From Streptomyces cyaneochromogenes (lineage in GTDB: Bacteria > Actinomycetota > Actinomycetes > Streptomycetales > Streptomycetaceae): a DNA stretch of 64,000 nt. The stretch lies in contig NZ_CP034539.1 of the NCBI RefSeq assembly GCF_003963535.1, positions 1,798,001 through 1,862,000 of the forward strand. Reading direction: 5' to 3'. The notes below the pieces were generated by a model, which was not told where the DNA came from, ran no database searches, and saw only the letters and a list, made by a program, of their open reading frames with translations. The position numbers and the translations under genes were made by a program. Shown here one piece after another: positions 1-8,768 of this stretch (the stretch's first letter is position 1; each line of letters starts with the position of its first letter).

Positions 1-692
1 CGCTGGGCGGCTGCGCGGTGCGGCCTCGCTCCACAGTCACCGTGGCGGTCGGTGGCGCCCCGTGCCGGGTCACGGTGAACGGACGCCCGGTCGCGTGGGG
101 CGCTCCGGTGCGCGTGCCCGCCGGCGCGCTCCTGGACGTCGGCGCGGCGGACTCCGGCGTACGCAGCTATGTGGCCTTCTCCGGCGGCATCGCCGTCGAG
201 CCGGTCCTGGGCAGCCGTTCCACGGACCTGCTGTCCGGCCTCGGCCCACCGCCGCTCACGGACGGCGCGGTGCTGCCCCTGGGCAGGCCGACGCGGCTCC
301 ACGCGCGCGTGGACGTCGCGCCGCAGCCGGCGCCGCCTGCCGAGCTGGTGCTGCGTGTCACGCTGGGCCCGCGCGACGACTGGTTCACCCCGGCGGCCGT
401 GCGTGCCTTCACCACCCGCGCGTACAGCGTCTCCGCCGCGAGCAACCGCATCGGGCTGCGCACCGAAGGCCCCGCCCTGGAACGGGCGCTCACCAGCGAA
501 CTCCCCAGCGAGGGCGTGGTCCTGGGCGCGGTCCAGGTTCCGCCCGACGGCCGACCGGTCGTGTTCCTGGCCGACCATCCGACCACGGGCGGCTACCCGG
601 TGATCGCCGTCGTCCGCGCGGCCGACCTCCCGGCCGCCGCACAGGCGGTACCGGGCACCCCGATCCGCTTCGTGGCCGTACGCCACCGCTGA
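1..692 (+). CDS. pxpC: 5-oxoprolinase subunit C family (biotin-dependent carboxyltransferase-like), C-terminal part
   Basis: The frame is open from the window edge (codons from position 3), so the start lies outside. The 230 visible residues match the second half of the PxpC/KipA/allophanate hydrolase subunit 2 family: a GSRSTDL motif near the start, a RxTLGPRDDWF segment in the middle, SNRIGLR, a SEGVVLGAVQVPPDGRPVVFLADHPTTGGYP block and a closing PGTPIRFVAV. Family members act with PxpB and PxpA in ATP-dependent opening of 5-oxoproline, or as Kip-type kinase antagonists. Partner genes are not visible, so the exact role is inferred. It converges with the GDSL gene across an 83-bp gap. Confidence 0.85.
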   Translation, partial: LGGCAVRPRSTVTVAVGGAPCRVTVNGRPVAWGAPVRVPAGALLDVGAADSGVRSYVAFSGGIAVEPVLGSRSTDLLSGLGPPPLTDGAVLPLGRPTRLHARVDVAPQPAPPAELVLRVTLGPRDDWFTPAAVRAFTTRAYSVSAASNRIGLRTEGPALERALTSELPSEGVVLGAVQVPPDGRPVVFLADHPTTGGYPVIAVVRAADLPAAAQAVPGTPIRFVAVRHR

Positions 693-711
693 CGCGCCCC
701 CTCCCGCCACG

Positions 712-753
712 CACGCGTGGGCAACGCCGTCTCCCACACGCGTGGGCAACGCC
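712..753. repeat. Two 17-bp direct repeats in a convergent gap
   Basis: CACGCGTGGGCAACGCC occurs at 712-728 and again at 737-753, a 25-bp period, between the converging pxpC and GDSL genes. No obvious terminator hairpin was seen beside it. It may be simple slippage or a protein-binding repeat; function unknown. Confidence 0.5.
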
Positions 754-775
754 ACCCCCGCCACGCACGCGCGCG

Positions 776-1813
776 CTACGCCGCCTCCGGCGCGGGCTGC
801 GGCTCCGGGACCAAGCGACGGTCGGACAGGGGCAATCCCTCCGGCAGGGGCCGGTGCTCAGGCACCGCCCGATGATCGGTCAACACCATGGGCTCGGCCG
901 CCGGACGCGGCTCGGGCCATCCCTTCCACTCGGGCATCCCCACGCTGTCGGGCATCCCCACGCTGTCGGGCATCCCCATCCACTCGGGCGCCGACAGCCC
1001 GGCCAACGCCATGGAGACCCCGTGTGCCGCTCGCCGGTCGAGCCGGTCGGTGGTGCCCTTCGCGCGGTGCCGCATCTCGACGGCGGCGAGGCGCACCAGC
1101 TGCGGCAGCAGGTCGTTGCACCGCCGGATCACCCAGGCGGTACCCGCCGTGGCCAGCCACAGCAGGCTCGCCGACTTGGTGGGCGGCGGGAACTCGGGCT
1201 CGGGCGAGGGCGCGGTCTGCGTCGCGAGGCCCCTGTGCGCCAGCATCGCGTGGAAGCGCAGGGCGATCTGCCGGTGCCCGCGCTCCCCGGGATGCAGCCG
1301 GTCCGAGCTCCACATCGAGCGTTCCATGATCCAGTCGTCGTCGACCGCGTGCAGATGCACCGCCCCGTACCGCTCGGACAACGTGTGGACCACATGGTTG
1401 ACGGCCCGCTGCCGCCGAGCCAGCGGGTTGCCCAGGATGCCCGGCAGTCCCAGCATCGTGCCCGGGTCGGGCAGGCAGGCCGTGAGCACGGCCGTGCCCT
1501 GACGGGTGAAGGAGGCGTAGACCTTGTCGAGGCGTTCCGCGATCTTCTCGATGTCGAAGGTGCTGCGCAGTGTGTCATTGACGCCCACGAGGACGGACGC
1601 GACGTCCGGACGCAGGGTCAGCGCGGCGGGCAGCTGGTTCTCCAGCACGTCCCGCGTCTGTGCCCCGCTGACCGCGAGGTTGGTGAACTCGGCGCACGGT
1701 TCGGACAGCCCGCCGGCGAGCAGCGCGGCCCAGCCGCGCCACCCGTTCCCGACGGGATCGCCCACCCCCTCGGTCAGCGAGTCACCGAGGGCGACGTAGC
1801 GGAGCGGTCTCAT
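776..1813 (-). CDS. SGNH/GDSL-family lipase/esterase-like hydrolase
   Basis: 345 aa. Block I is GDSLTEG with nucleophile Ser12, block III is GVND (Asn79), and block V is DRLHPGERGH with Asp171 and His174 of the catalytic triad. No signal peptide or membrane anchor is evident, so it is probably cytoplasmic. After the catalytic domain comes a roughly 160-residue tail with a tandem GMPDSV repeat, not part of the usual domain. The ATG at 1813 overlaps the stop of the upstream glycosyltransferase (ATGA), so it is probably translationally coupled as the third gene of a glycosyltransferase operon. It may deacylate a glycoconjugate made by its neighbours; that is inference. Confidence 0.85.
   Translation of the reverse strand: MRPLRYVALGDSLTEGVGDPVGNGWRGWAALLAGGLSEPCAEFTNLAVSGAQTRDVLENQLPAALTLRPDVASVLVGVNDTLRSTFDIEKIAERLDKVYASFTRQGTAVLTACLPDPGTMLGLPGILGNPLARRQRAVNHVVHTLSERYGAVHLHAVDDDWIMERSMWSSDRLHPGERGHRQIALRFHAMLAHRGLATQTAPSPEPEFPPPTKSASLLWLATAGTAWVIRRCNDLLPQLVRLAAVEMRHRAKGTTDRLDRRAAHGVSMALAGLSAPEWMGMPDSVGMPDSVGMPEWKGWPEPRPAAEPMVLTDHRAVPEHRPLPEGLPLSDRRLVPEPQPAPEAA
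931..984 (-). repeat. Three 18-bp tandem repeats inside the GDSL gene
   Basis: The unit CGGGCATCCCCACGCTGT is present at 931-948 and 949-966, with a diverged third copy at 967-984. The period is a multiple of three. In the protein it gives a run of GMPDSV-like hexapeptides flanked by PEW, in the tail beyond the catalytic domain. Confidence 0.8.
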
Positions 1814-2970
1814 GCCGCGCCCTCCGCACGCACGAAGGGACGCGCCGGCACCGCGGCGTCGTGCGCGGTGAGGAAGGCGTCCACCGCCGCGCCCCACCCG
1901 AAGCACTCCGCACGCGCGCGTGCCACCTCGCGGCGCTCGCGCTCGGGACGGTCGAGGAGCATCTCCACGGCGTCCGCGAAGGCGTCGCCGTTGTCCGCCG
2001 CGGTGGCCCCGGCGGCACCGATCACCTCGGGCAGCGCGGAGGACGCGCTCGCCACGACGGGCGTACCGCAGGCCATGGCCTCCAGCGCGGCGAGCCCGAA
2101 CGTCTCGGCGGGCCCAGGGGCCAGGCACACGTCGGCGGAGGCCTGGAGCGCGCCGAGCAGGCTGCGGTCGGCGACATGACCGAGGAAGGTCACCGGCAGG
2201 TCCCGCTCCTGCGCCCGCTGTTCGAGCCGCGGGCGCAGCGGGCCGTTCCCGGCCACCACGAGCACGGCGCGCACTCCACGCCGGCGCAGGGACTCCAGGG
2301 CGTCCAGCGCGGTGCCGGGCCGCTTCTCCACGGAGAGCCGGGAGCACATCACCAGCAGCGTCTCGTCCGCACGCGCGTGCGTGGCGCGCAGCGCGGCGTC
2401 ACGCAGGGTGGGACGCCGGTTCATCAGGTCGACGCCCAGCGGGGCCCGTACGACGTTACGGGCGCCGATCCGCACGAACTCCCGCTCGGCGAACTCGGTG
2501 GTGCACACGACCCTGGAGTACGTGTGGGCCGTACGGACGTTGAGGGCGTCGGCCGCGCGCCGGGACATCGTCTCCGACAAGCCCCAGGTGCGCAGGACGC
2601 CGTCGGCGGTCTCGTGGGAGACCATCACGGCGGGGACGCGGGCCCGGCGGGCCCACCTGCCGGTCCACCGCAGCGTGGTGCGGTCGGAGACCTCCAGGCG
2701 GTCGGGCGCGAGCTCCTCCAGCAGGGACGCGACCCGCCGCTTGTCGAGGAGGACGCGGTAGCCGCCGGTGCCGGGCAGCATCGGGCCGGGCAGGGTGATC
2801 ACGCGGCCCTGCTCGGTCTCGCAGTCGGTGTACTTGTCACCCGGCACGATGAGGACGGGGTCGTGCCCCGCCAGCTTGAAACCCTTGCCGAGCTCGCGCA
2901 GCGCGGTGCGCAGCCCCCCGGAGGCGGGCGCGACGAAGTTCGCGAGCCGGACGATGCGCAGGCCGTTCAT
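1810..2970 (-). CDS. GT4 family glycosyltransferase
   Basis: 386 aa with the GT-B layout of family 4: an N-terminal acceptor domain with glycine-rich APASGGLRTAL, the C-terminal donor domain with SRLSVEKRP and VVAGNGPL, and the EX7E signature in PAETFGLAALEAMACG. It should move a sugar from a nucleotide-sugar donor, probably GDP-mannose by similarity to actinobacterial mannosyltransferases; the acceptor is unknown. The start ATG at 2970 overlaps the stop of the upstream GT4 gene, and its own stop overlaps the GDSL start, giving a tightly coupled three-gene operon. Confidence 0.88.
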   Translation of the reverse strand: MNGLRIVRLANFVAPASGGLRTALRELGKGFKLAGHDPVLIVPGDKYTDCETEQGRVITLPGPMLPGTGGYRVLLDKRRVASLLEELAPDRLEVSDRTTLRWTGRWARRARVPAVMVSHETADGVLRTWGLSETMSRRAADALNVRTAHTYSRVVCTTEFAEREFVRIGARNVVRAPLGVDLMNRRPTLRDAALRATHARADETLLVMCSRLSVEKRPGTALDALESLRRRGVRAVLVVAGNGPLRPRLEQRAQERDLPVTFLGHVADRSLLGALQASADVCLAPGPAETFGLAALEAMACGTPVVASASSALPEVIGAAGATAADNGDAFADAVEMLLDRPERERREVARARAECFGWGAAVDAFLTAHDAAVPARPFVRAEGAA

Positions 2971-4097
2971 GCCGCCACCACCGCCCTGCGCGCGGCGACC
3001 ACGTCCGCGTAGTGCCCGATCAGCTGGTCGCCGATCGCGGCCCAGGTGCGGCCCTCGACGGTGGCACGTCCTGCGGCACCGTACGCGGCCCGCAGCGCCC
3101 GGTCGGCGACCAGGGACCGCACGGCGTCCCGTACGGCGGAGGCGTCGCGCGGCGGCACCAGCAGGCCGGTGCGGCCGTGGTCGACCAGGTCGAGCGGGCC
3201 ACCGGCGGCGGGCGCCACGACGGGCACGCCGCTGGCCATGGCCTCCTGCACGGTCTGGCAGAAGGTCTCGAACGGCCCTGTGTGCGCGAAGACGTCGAAC
3301 GAGGCGAAGATCCGGGCGAGGTCGTCGCCGCCTCGTCGGCCCAGGAAGGCCGCGCCGGGCAGCGCCTCGGCGAGCGCGGGCTGACTTGGCCCGTCGCCGA
3401 CGATCACGACCTTGACGCCCGGCAGACGGCAGGTGTCGGCCAGCAGGTCGATGTGCTTCTCGGGGGCGAGCCGCCCGACGTATCCGACGATCACCTCGCC
3501 GTTCGGGGCGAGCTCGCGGCGCAGCGCCTCGTCGCGCAGCTCGGGGCGGAAGCGGGCGGTGTCCACGCCGCGTGCCCACAGCTTGAGCCGGGGAACCCCG
3601 TGGGTCTCCAGGTCGTTCATGGAAGCGCTGGACGGGACGAGGGTGAGGTCGGCGGCGGAATGGACGGAGCGTATGCGGCGCCAGGCCGCGGCCTCGCCGG
3701 CGCCCATGTAGGTGCGGGCGTAACCGGCCAGGTCGGTCTGGTAGACGGCGACGGCGGGGATGCCGAACTTGGCGGCGGCGGCCATGCCACGGACGCCGAG
3801 GACGAAGGGGCTGGCCAGGTGCACGACGTCCGGGCGGTGCTGGACGATCGCCGCGGCGAGGCGCCGGCTGGGGAGGGCGACGCGGACCTGGGGGTAGCCG
3901 GGGAGCGGAAGGGAGGGGACGTGGACGACCGGGCAGGGCGCCGCGAGGGCGGCGAGCTTGTTTCCGGGCGCCGGGGCGGGTGCGACGACGAGGGGCGCGT
4001 GACCGCGATCGACCAGGTGTCGGGCGGTCTGGAGCGCGCAGTGGGCCACGCCGTTCACATCGGGGGGAAAGGATTCGGTCACGATGACGACACGCAT
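2967..4097 (-). CDS. GT4 family alpha-mannosyltransferase-like glycosyltransferase (MgtA/PimB type)
   Basis: 376 aa, starting MRVVIVTESFPPDVNGVA, typical of the MgtA/PimB-like group that mannosylates glycolipid anchors in actinobacteria. Donor-domain motifs are VGRLAPEKH, VIVGDGPS and the EX7E in PFETFCQTVQEAMASG. It is first in the operon with a second GT4 and the GDSL hydrolase, the stop overlapping the next start. A TTGACG box on the minus strand (4134-4129) has no convincing -10 partner, so the promoter was not located. Mannose-glycolipid synthesis is a family-based inference. Confidence 0.88.
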   Translation of the reverse strand: MRVVIVTESFPPDVNGVAHCALQTARHLVDRGHAPLVVAPAPAPGNKLAALAAPCPVVHVPSLPLPGYPQVRVALPSRRLAAAIVQHRPDVVHLASPFVLGVRGMAAAAKFGIPAVAVYQTDLAGYARTYMGAGEAAAWRRIRSVHSAADLTLVPSSASMNDLETHGVPRLKLWARGVDTARFRPELRDEALRRELAPNGEVIVGYVGRLAPEKHIDLLADTCRLPGVKVVIVGDGPSQPALAEALPGAAFLGRRGGDDLARIFASFDVFAHTGPFETFCQTVQEAMASGVPVVAPAAGGPLDLVDHGRTGLLVPPRDASAVRDAVRSLVADRALRAAYGAAGRATVEGRTWAAIGDQLIGHYADVVAARRAVVAA

Positions 4098-4358
4098 ACC
4101 GGTGTTGTCGCCGTACCGGACGTGGCCGCGTCAACGTGGATCTTTCCGAACAGGGAACGTCCCATGAGCGTTCCGCTGCGCACCCGGGCGGGTCAGATCA
4201 CGTCCATGCGCGCCTGACCCGCAGGTCATCCCGCGTTCACCTCGCGGGCCGATCTCCGCGACATTCACAGCGTGAACACATGTCCCGGATGATGATCGGC
4301 GATCAGCCGACCGTCACGGCCCGCCCGATGATCATCTGACGGTCTCGCCCGGCGCCGT

Positions 4359-4443
4359 GTCCGGCCGAATGATCAACCAGATGTCGCGTCCGGCCCGAAC
4401 GATCAACCGGATGTCGCGGCCCGAATGATCAGCCGGATGCCGT
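4359..4443. repeat. Degenerate tandem repeats (about 29 bp) across the 3' end of the HEAT-like gene
   Basis: Three adjacent copies of a roughly 29-bp unit (core GAATGATCAACCGGATGTCG) lie at 4359-4387, 4388-4417 and 4418-4443. Weaker ATGATC/GATCAGCCG fragments extend back to about 4285. The third copy contains the stop codon of the HEAT-like gene (4429-4431). The rest of the 331-bp gap between 4098 and 4428 holds no gene that I can support. Confidence 0.7.
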
Positions 4444-5847
4444 GTCCGGTCCGATCCGGCTGCGTACGGCCGTCTGCACCTCGGCCTCCTCGGCCGGGTC
4501 GGCGGCGAGCCTGCGCAACCGCTCCACGACGCGTGTGTCGCCCGTCTCGGCGTGCCTGGCGGCGATCTCGCGGGTGGTCTCCTCACAGTCCCACAGGCAC
4601 TCGACGGCGAATCCGGACGGGAAGGAGGGATCGGTGGCGGCGAGGGCCCTGGCGGTGCGGCCGCGTAGATGGGAGGAGGCGGTCTCGCGGTAGATATGGC
4701 GCAGCACGGGGGCCGCGCAGGCGATGCCGAGCCGTCCGGTGCCGTCGACGAGGGTCCACAGGGTCGGCGCGTCGGGGCCTTCGCCCCGTACGGCCTCCCG
4801 TAGCGCCGCGAGGACCAGTTCCTTGTCCTCGGCCCCGCCCCGGCAGGCGAGCATGCGCCCGGCGGCGGCGCCCAGCGGGTCGGGCCGTCGGGCCCAGCTC
4901 CGCGCGCGGTCGACGGCGGCGATACTGCGCATACGTTCGAACGCGTCGAGGGCGGCCTCCACGACGGCCGACGAGCCGGTGACCACGGCCGCCTCGATCA
5001 GATCGAGGGCGTCCGGATCATTGCTGTCGGCGAGGTACCGCAGGGCCGTGCATCGGGCGCCGTCGGTGCCGTCCTTGGCGGCGGCGACGATCTCGGGCCG
5101 GTCCTCGGGACCCGCGACGGCGGTGAGGCACCGAGCGGCCGGCACATGCAGTGCGGCGCCGCGCTCCATCCCCTGCTGGGCCCACTCGAAGACGGCCTGC
5201 ACGCTCCACCCCGGACGGGGCCCGGTAGGTCGCATCTGCCGCTGCCAGCGGTCGAAGCAGCCGGCCTCCTGGGCGGCACGCACACGCGTGGCGATCGATT
5301 CGCGTGAATCCTCGGCCCACAGCCGCCACGGCCGTGGCTCAAAAGCATCGCGTACGGCGGCGGCCAGTTCGGCCTCGCCCTCGGGATCGGCCGGGAAGCG
5401 GGCCAGCACGGGCGCGGCCAGGGCACGCAGTCCGGCGTCGTCGTCCCTGAGCGCGAGTTCGTCCAGCGCCCAGGCCCAGTTGGCACCTGACGCGGCGTAC
5501 CTGCGCAGCAGTTGGAGGGCGTCCCGCCTGCCGTAGGAGGCGAGGTGACCGAGGACGGCGAGGGCCAGCCCGGTACGTGACTCCTCGGCGTCGAAGGCGT
5601 CCTCGACGTCGAAGAGGTGGGCCTCGATCTCGTCCAGCTCGCCGTTCAGGTCGAGGTAGAGACGGGCGTAGTAGAGGGAGCGGTTCTCCACCTGCCAGTC
5701 GTGGCGGGGGTCCCGCAGCACACAGTGGTTCAGGGCCGCGAGCGCCTCGGCGCGCGGGGCGGTGAGCGCGTGCAGTGTGCCGTCGCCGCGGCCCCGCTGG
5801 AGCAGGCCGAGCAGCGTACCGCTGGGCGCTATGACCGGTTCGAACAT
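4429..5847 (-). CDS. HEAT/armadillo-like alpha-helical repeat protein, function unknown
   Basis: 472 aa, rich in Ala, Leu, Arg and Asp. Successive 30-40 residue helical-hairpin units are visible (for example ARCTALRYLADSNDPDALDL, KELVLAALREAVRG, LRGRTARALAATDP), as in HEAT-type scaffold proteins. There is no signal peptide, membrane segment or catalytic motif. I prefer the ATG at 5847 (MFEPVIAPSG); an upstream in-frame start at 5862 would add five residues. It probably mediates protein contacts. The stop codon lies within a tandem-repeat array, so the extreme C-terminus may be variable. Confidence 0.75.
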   Translation of the reverse strand: MFEPVIAPSGTLLGLLQRGRGDGTLHALTAPRAEALAALNHCVLRDPRHDWQVENRSLYYARLYLDLNGELDEIEAHLFDVEDAFDAEESRTGLALAVLGHLASYGRRDALQLLRRYAASGANWAWALDELALRDDDAGLRALAAPVLARFPADPEGEAELAAAVRDAFEPRPWRLWAEDSRESIATRVRAAQEAGCFDRWQRQMRPTGPRPGWSVQAVFEWAQQGMERGAALHVPAARCLTAVAGPEDRPEIVAAAKDGTDGARCTALRYLADSNDPDALDLIEAAVVTGSSAVVEAALDAFERMRSIAAVDRARSWARRPDPLGAAAGRMLACRGGAEDKELVLAALREAVRGEGPDAPTLWTLVDGTGRLGIACAAPVLRHIYRETASSHLRGRTARALAATDPSFPSGFAVECLWDCEETTREIAARHAETGDTRVVERLRRLAADPAEEAEVQTAVRSRIGPDTASG

Positions 5848-5981
5848 GGGAAACAGCCTCACATCAAGCGTCGACGCAACCGGGGTTCTTGCTTCACCTG
5901 GCCGCGTGACAACACGTCGGGGCGCCCGCCGTTTCCTGCTTGCTGTAGACCATTTTCCTCTGCCTCTCGTCAGTGGCCCAT

Positions 5982-6002
5982 GCGGACCGCATCACGGTCC
6001 GC
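5982..6002 (-). terminator. Hairpin downstream of the ankyrin gene
   Basis: GCGGACCG and CGGTCCGC form an 8-bp perfect stem with a 5-nt loop, about 150 bp past the ankyrin stop and in front of the HEAT-like gene. No T-run follows, so termination is only a suggestion. The remainder of the 301-bp gap (5848-6148) shows nothing else clear apart from a short GTCAT-G-ATGAC inverted repeat near 6049. Confidence 0.4.
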
Positions 6003-6148
6003 GCGGTGCGGCAACACCTGCCCAGCCATCGCGTCCGTGAATCACGACGTCATGATGACTCGGCACTTCCACCTGCCGCGACCGAAATTTCGGCGGCCCT
6101 GTACCGCCTCCCCCGTTTTCTGTGTTTTCGCTGGTCAGAACATTCGGA

Positions 6149-6541
6149 TCAGTGTGCGCCGAACAACTCGAGCAGTTCCGTCTTGTGGAACATCCGGGCC
6201 GTGTCGACGGCCGACGGCGTGCCCTCGGACGGGTCGGCGCCACCCTCGAGAAGTGCCTTGATGACGTCCGTCTCGCCCTTGAAGACCGCACCGGCGAGTG
6301 GCGTCTGGCCTCGGTCGTTGACTCGGTTCGCCTCGGCCCCCCGGGCGAGCAGGGCGCGCACGGCCTCGGCGTGGCCGTGATAGGCGGCGAGCATCACGAG
6401 CGAATCGCCGCGGTCGTTGGTGAGGTTGGCCGGAACGCCGGCGTCGACGTACGCCACGAGCGCCTCGGTCTGCCCCTGCCGGGCCAGATCGAAGATCTTG
6501 GTCGCCAGCTCCACGACCTCGGGGTCGGGGGCTTCAGTCAT
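6149..6541 (-). CDS. Ankyrin-repeat protein
   Basis: 130 aa made of about three ankyrin units: DRGDSLVMLAAYHGHAEAV, DRGQTPLAGAVFKGETDVI, and a last degenerate one ending LLELFGAH. Characteristic turns are ARGAEANRVN and EGGADPS. There are no other domains and no signal sequence, so it is probably a small cytoplasmic protein-binding module. It is divergent from smeA-sffA across 327 bp. Target unknown. Confidence 0.85.
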   Translation of the reverse strand: MTEAPDPEVVELATKIFDLARQGQTEALVAYVDAGVPANLTNDRGDSLVMLAAYHGHAEAVRALLARGAEANRVNDRGQTPLAGAVFKGETDVIKALLEGGADPSEGTPSAVDTARMFHKTELLELFGAH

Positions 6542-6868
6542 CGGCCGGACCGCCTCTCACTACGAACACGGGGACTGCGGGGAACTGCTGGAACTGCTGG
6601 GAGCACCGGTACGGCCCGCGAGCGGTGCTCGGCCGTACGAGTGATTCGCCAGGGTACTGGCTCGCGCGGCACATGACCCGCCCCGCCCGCGGCAAAGATC
6701 ATCGCAGACGCGGTCGGACGCGACACCCAAGCTCATCCGGCCAGGGACACTCCGCCACTCGAGGGAAATCCACCGAATTTCACCCGGTTGCACCTTTTAT
6801 CGTATGGATACATCCTGTGAGCCTGGAAGTACTCATGGTGACTGTCCCCACAAACCAGGAGCACTCAC
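6542..6868. promoter_or_regulatory. Divergent intergenic region between the ankyrin gene and smeA
   Basis: The 327-bp gap has no gene. The segment 6785-6815 is AT-richer than its surroundings (TTGCAC at 6788, then TATGGATACAT at 6803) and is the likeliest place for the smeA promoter, but the -35/-10 spacing is not canonical. In S. coelicolor smeA-sffA expression depends on whi sporulation regulators. I could not identify a regulator site with confidence. The smeA ribosome site is AGGAGCAC. Confidence 0.4.
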
Positions 6869-7063
6869 ATGATCCTCTCCATCTCAGGCGTCGTCCTGCT
6901 CGGCATCGTCGTCTTCATCTTCTTCCGCAAGGACGGGCTGAAGGCATCGCACGCCCTGATCTCGGCACTGTTCGGCTTCTATCTGGCGAGCACGGCCATC
7001 GCCCCGAGCATCAAGGCCGGCGGCGAGAGCCTGGCGAGCCTCCTGGGCGGCATCCAGTTCTGA
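6869..7063 (+). CDS. smeA: Small membrane protein SmeA (sporulation septum)
   Basis: 64 aa with two hydrophobic stretches: about residues 2-20 (ILSISGVVLLGIVVFIFF) and 26-48, joined by a short basic turn RKDGLK. Length, sequence style and position directly before an FtsK/SpoIIIE-like gene match SmeA of S. coelicolor. There this membrane peptide localises SffA to sporulation septa, and its loss affects chromosome segregation and spore maturation. The start follows AGGAGCAC at good spacing. The gap of 40 bp to sffA indicates one transcript. Confidence 0.85.
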   Translation: MILSISGVVLLGIVVFIFFRKDGLKASHALISALFGFYLASTAIAPSIKAGGESLASLLGGIQF

Positions 7064-7103
7064 CGCCGCCCCACCCACCCGTACGCACCTGTAGGAGACA
7101 GCA

Positions 7104-8765
7104 GTGGCCCGCCGCCCCCTCCCTCGCATCCTGAGCACAGGCAGCGCGCAGATCGCCCGGAGCAGGGAGCTGGCCCGGGCGCAGTTCGCCCGAAGCCGCG
7201 AGCTGGCCCGGACGGCGACCGACAGCGCCTCTGACGTCCTCCATCCGCTGATCACGATCACCCGCGGTCTGCGTCGGCTGGCCTCGGCCGGGCGGCGCAA
7301 GTGGGCCGACACGCCCAAGGACAGGCGCGGCATGCTGCTGTTCCTGGTGGCCTCGGTGATCCTGGTCGTGGCACTCGTTCCGTACGGCCCGCTGCTCGCC
7401 GTCATCACGCTGATGGCGGCGGCGGCCTGGCAGGGCCGGGACCGCGCGCCGAGGGAGCCCGACGGCCCCGACGAGTCGCAGACGGAACGGCTGAGGGCGC
7501 TGTACGAGGCACTGGTCCCCTACTTCTCCACCGCCGATGACCCCGCCCCCCTCTACGCCCACGGCGGCGAGTGGGAGAAGGCCTTCCCGGAGTACGAGTT
7601 CGACGGCACGGGTCGCATCAGCGGTCTCCTGATCCGCTACCCGGCCTACTTCACCGACGGCGAGGCGCAGGCCCGCGCGCGGATCGAGCACCTGCTGACC
7701 GCGAAGTCCGGCCGCGGGCGGGAGTACCACTTCACCTGGGACGAGATGGGCAACGAGCTCACCGTCGCCGTCCTCGCGCCGCTGCCCACCGACATCGCCG
7801 CCCAGCGCTTCGTCACGGCCCCCGGCGAGACGGTCCTCGGCTTCACCGACCCCACCCAGGTCCAGCGCACCCTCCCCCTCACCCACGGCGAGATCCACCG
7901 CGACGTACCGCCGGTCGTCTGGCGCACCGGCATCCGCTCCACCGAGCCCCACCTCCTGGCCCTGGGCCAGCCCGGCAGCGGCACCTCGACCCTGCTGCGC
8001 TCGATCGCCCTGCAGGCGCTGCGCTACGGCGACGTCGTCATCGTCGAGGGCGGCAGCACCGGCGAGTACGCCTGTCTGATCGGGCGGGACGGCGTCCTGG
8101 CCGTCGAGTGCGGGCTGGCCGGGGCGCTGGCGAGCCTGGAGTGGGCGGCGACGGAGACCGAGCGACGTCTGATCGCCATCAACCGGACACGTCAGGCGGG
8201 CAACCCGCCGCCGGACGACACCAAGCGGCCGCTCTGGATCCTCCTGGACCGCCCGACCGCGTTCTCCCACCTCGCCGCGGCGGACAACCGCAAGGATCCC
8301 CAGTCCCTCCTCCAGGTCCCCCTCCGGCACGGCCGCGCAGCCAACGTCACGGTCGTCGTGGCCGACCAGTGGGACGCCATGGACACCCTCAGTGACGCCG
8401 TACGGCAGCACACGCGCGCGCGTGTCGTGCTCGGCCCCGCGACGGCGGAACAACTGGAGACCGTCCTGGGCGCTCCCCCGCACACGACCCCGGTCACCGA
8501 CGTCCCGCCCGGCCGCGGCTACGCCCGCCTCGGCACGGGCCCCGTCCATCGTCTCCAGGTCCCGGCGACCCCGGACCCGTACGACGACGCGACGAGCGAC
8601 GCCCAACGTCAGGCGGTACTGGACCTGCTCCCGGAGCGGACCACGCCGGTGCAGGCGGAATCCCTGGAGAAACTGGAGAGGTTGGAGAAGCCGGAGAAGG
8701 TGGAGAAGGCGGATCAGGAGCCGGAGCCGGTGCCCGCGGACGCTGTGGCCGCCGAGACGTCGTAG
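7104..8765 (+). CDS. sffA: SpoIIIE/FtsK-like protein SffA
   Basis: 553 aa, GTG start after GTAGGAG. The N-terminal 60 residues are basic and contain a duplicated ARSRELAR motif. A membrane hairpin spans about residues 77-110. An FtsK/SpoIIIE-type P-loop domain follows: the Walker A position reads GQPGSGTST (288-296), with Thr where the invariant Lys should be, and WILLDRP is the Walker B-like strand. The tail is a Glu/Lys-rich stretch (EKLERLEKPEKVEK). Known SffA is targeted by SmeA to sporulation septa and was proposed to act as a DNA translocase. The altered P-loop raises doubt about ATP hydrolysis. Confidence 0.88.
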   Translation: MARRPLPRILSTGSAQIARSRELARAQFARSRELARTATDSASDVLHPLITITRGLRRLASAGRRKWADTPKDRRGMLLFLVASVILVVALVPYGPLLAVITLMAAAAWQGRDRAPREPDGPDESQTERLRALYEALVPYFSTADDPAPLYAHGGEWEKAFPEYEFDGTGRISGLLIRYPAYFTDGEAQARARIEHLLTAKSGRGREYHFTWDEMGNELTVAVLAPLPTDIAAQRFVTAPGETVLGFTDPTQVQRTLPLTHGEIHRDVPPVVWRTGIRSTEPHLLALGQPGSGTSTLLRSIALQALRYGDVVIVEGGSTGEYACLIGRDGVLAVECGLAGALASLEWAATETERRLIAINRTRQAGNPPPDDTKRPLWILLDRPTAFSHLAAADNRKDPQSLLQVPLRHGRAANVTVVVADQWDAMDTLSDAVRQHTRARVVLGPATAEQLETVLGAPPHTTPVTDVPPGRGYARLGTGPVHRLQVPATPDPYDDATSDAQRQAVLDLLPERTTPVQAESLEKLERLEKPEKVEKADQEPEPVPADAVAAETS

Positions 8766-8768
8766 CCG

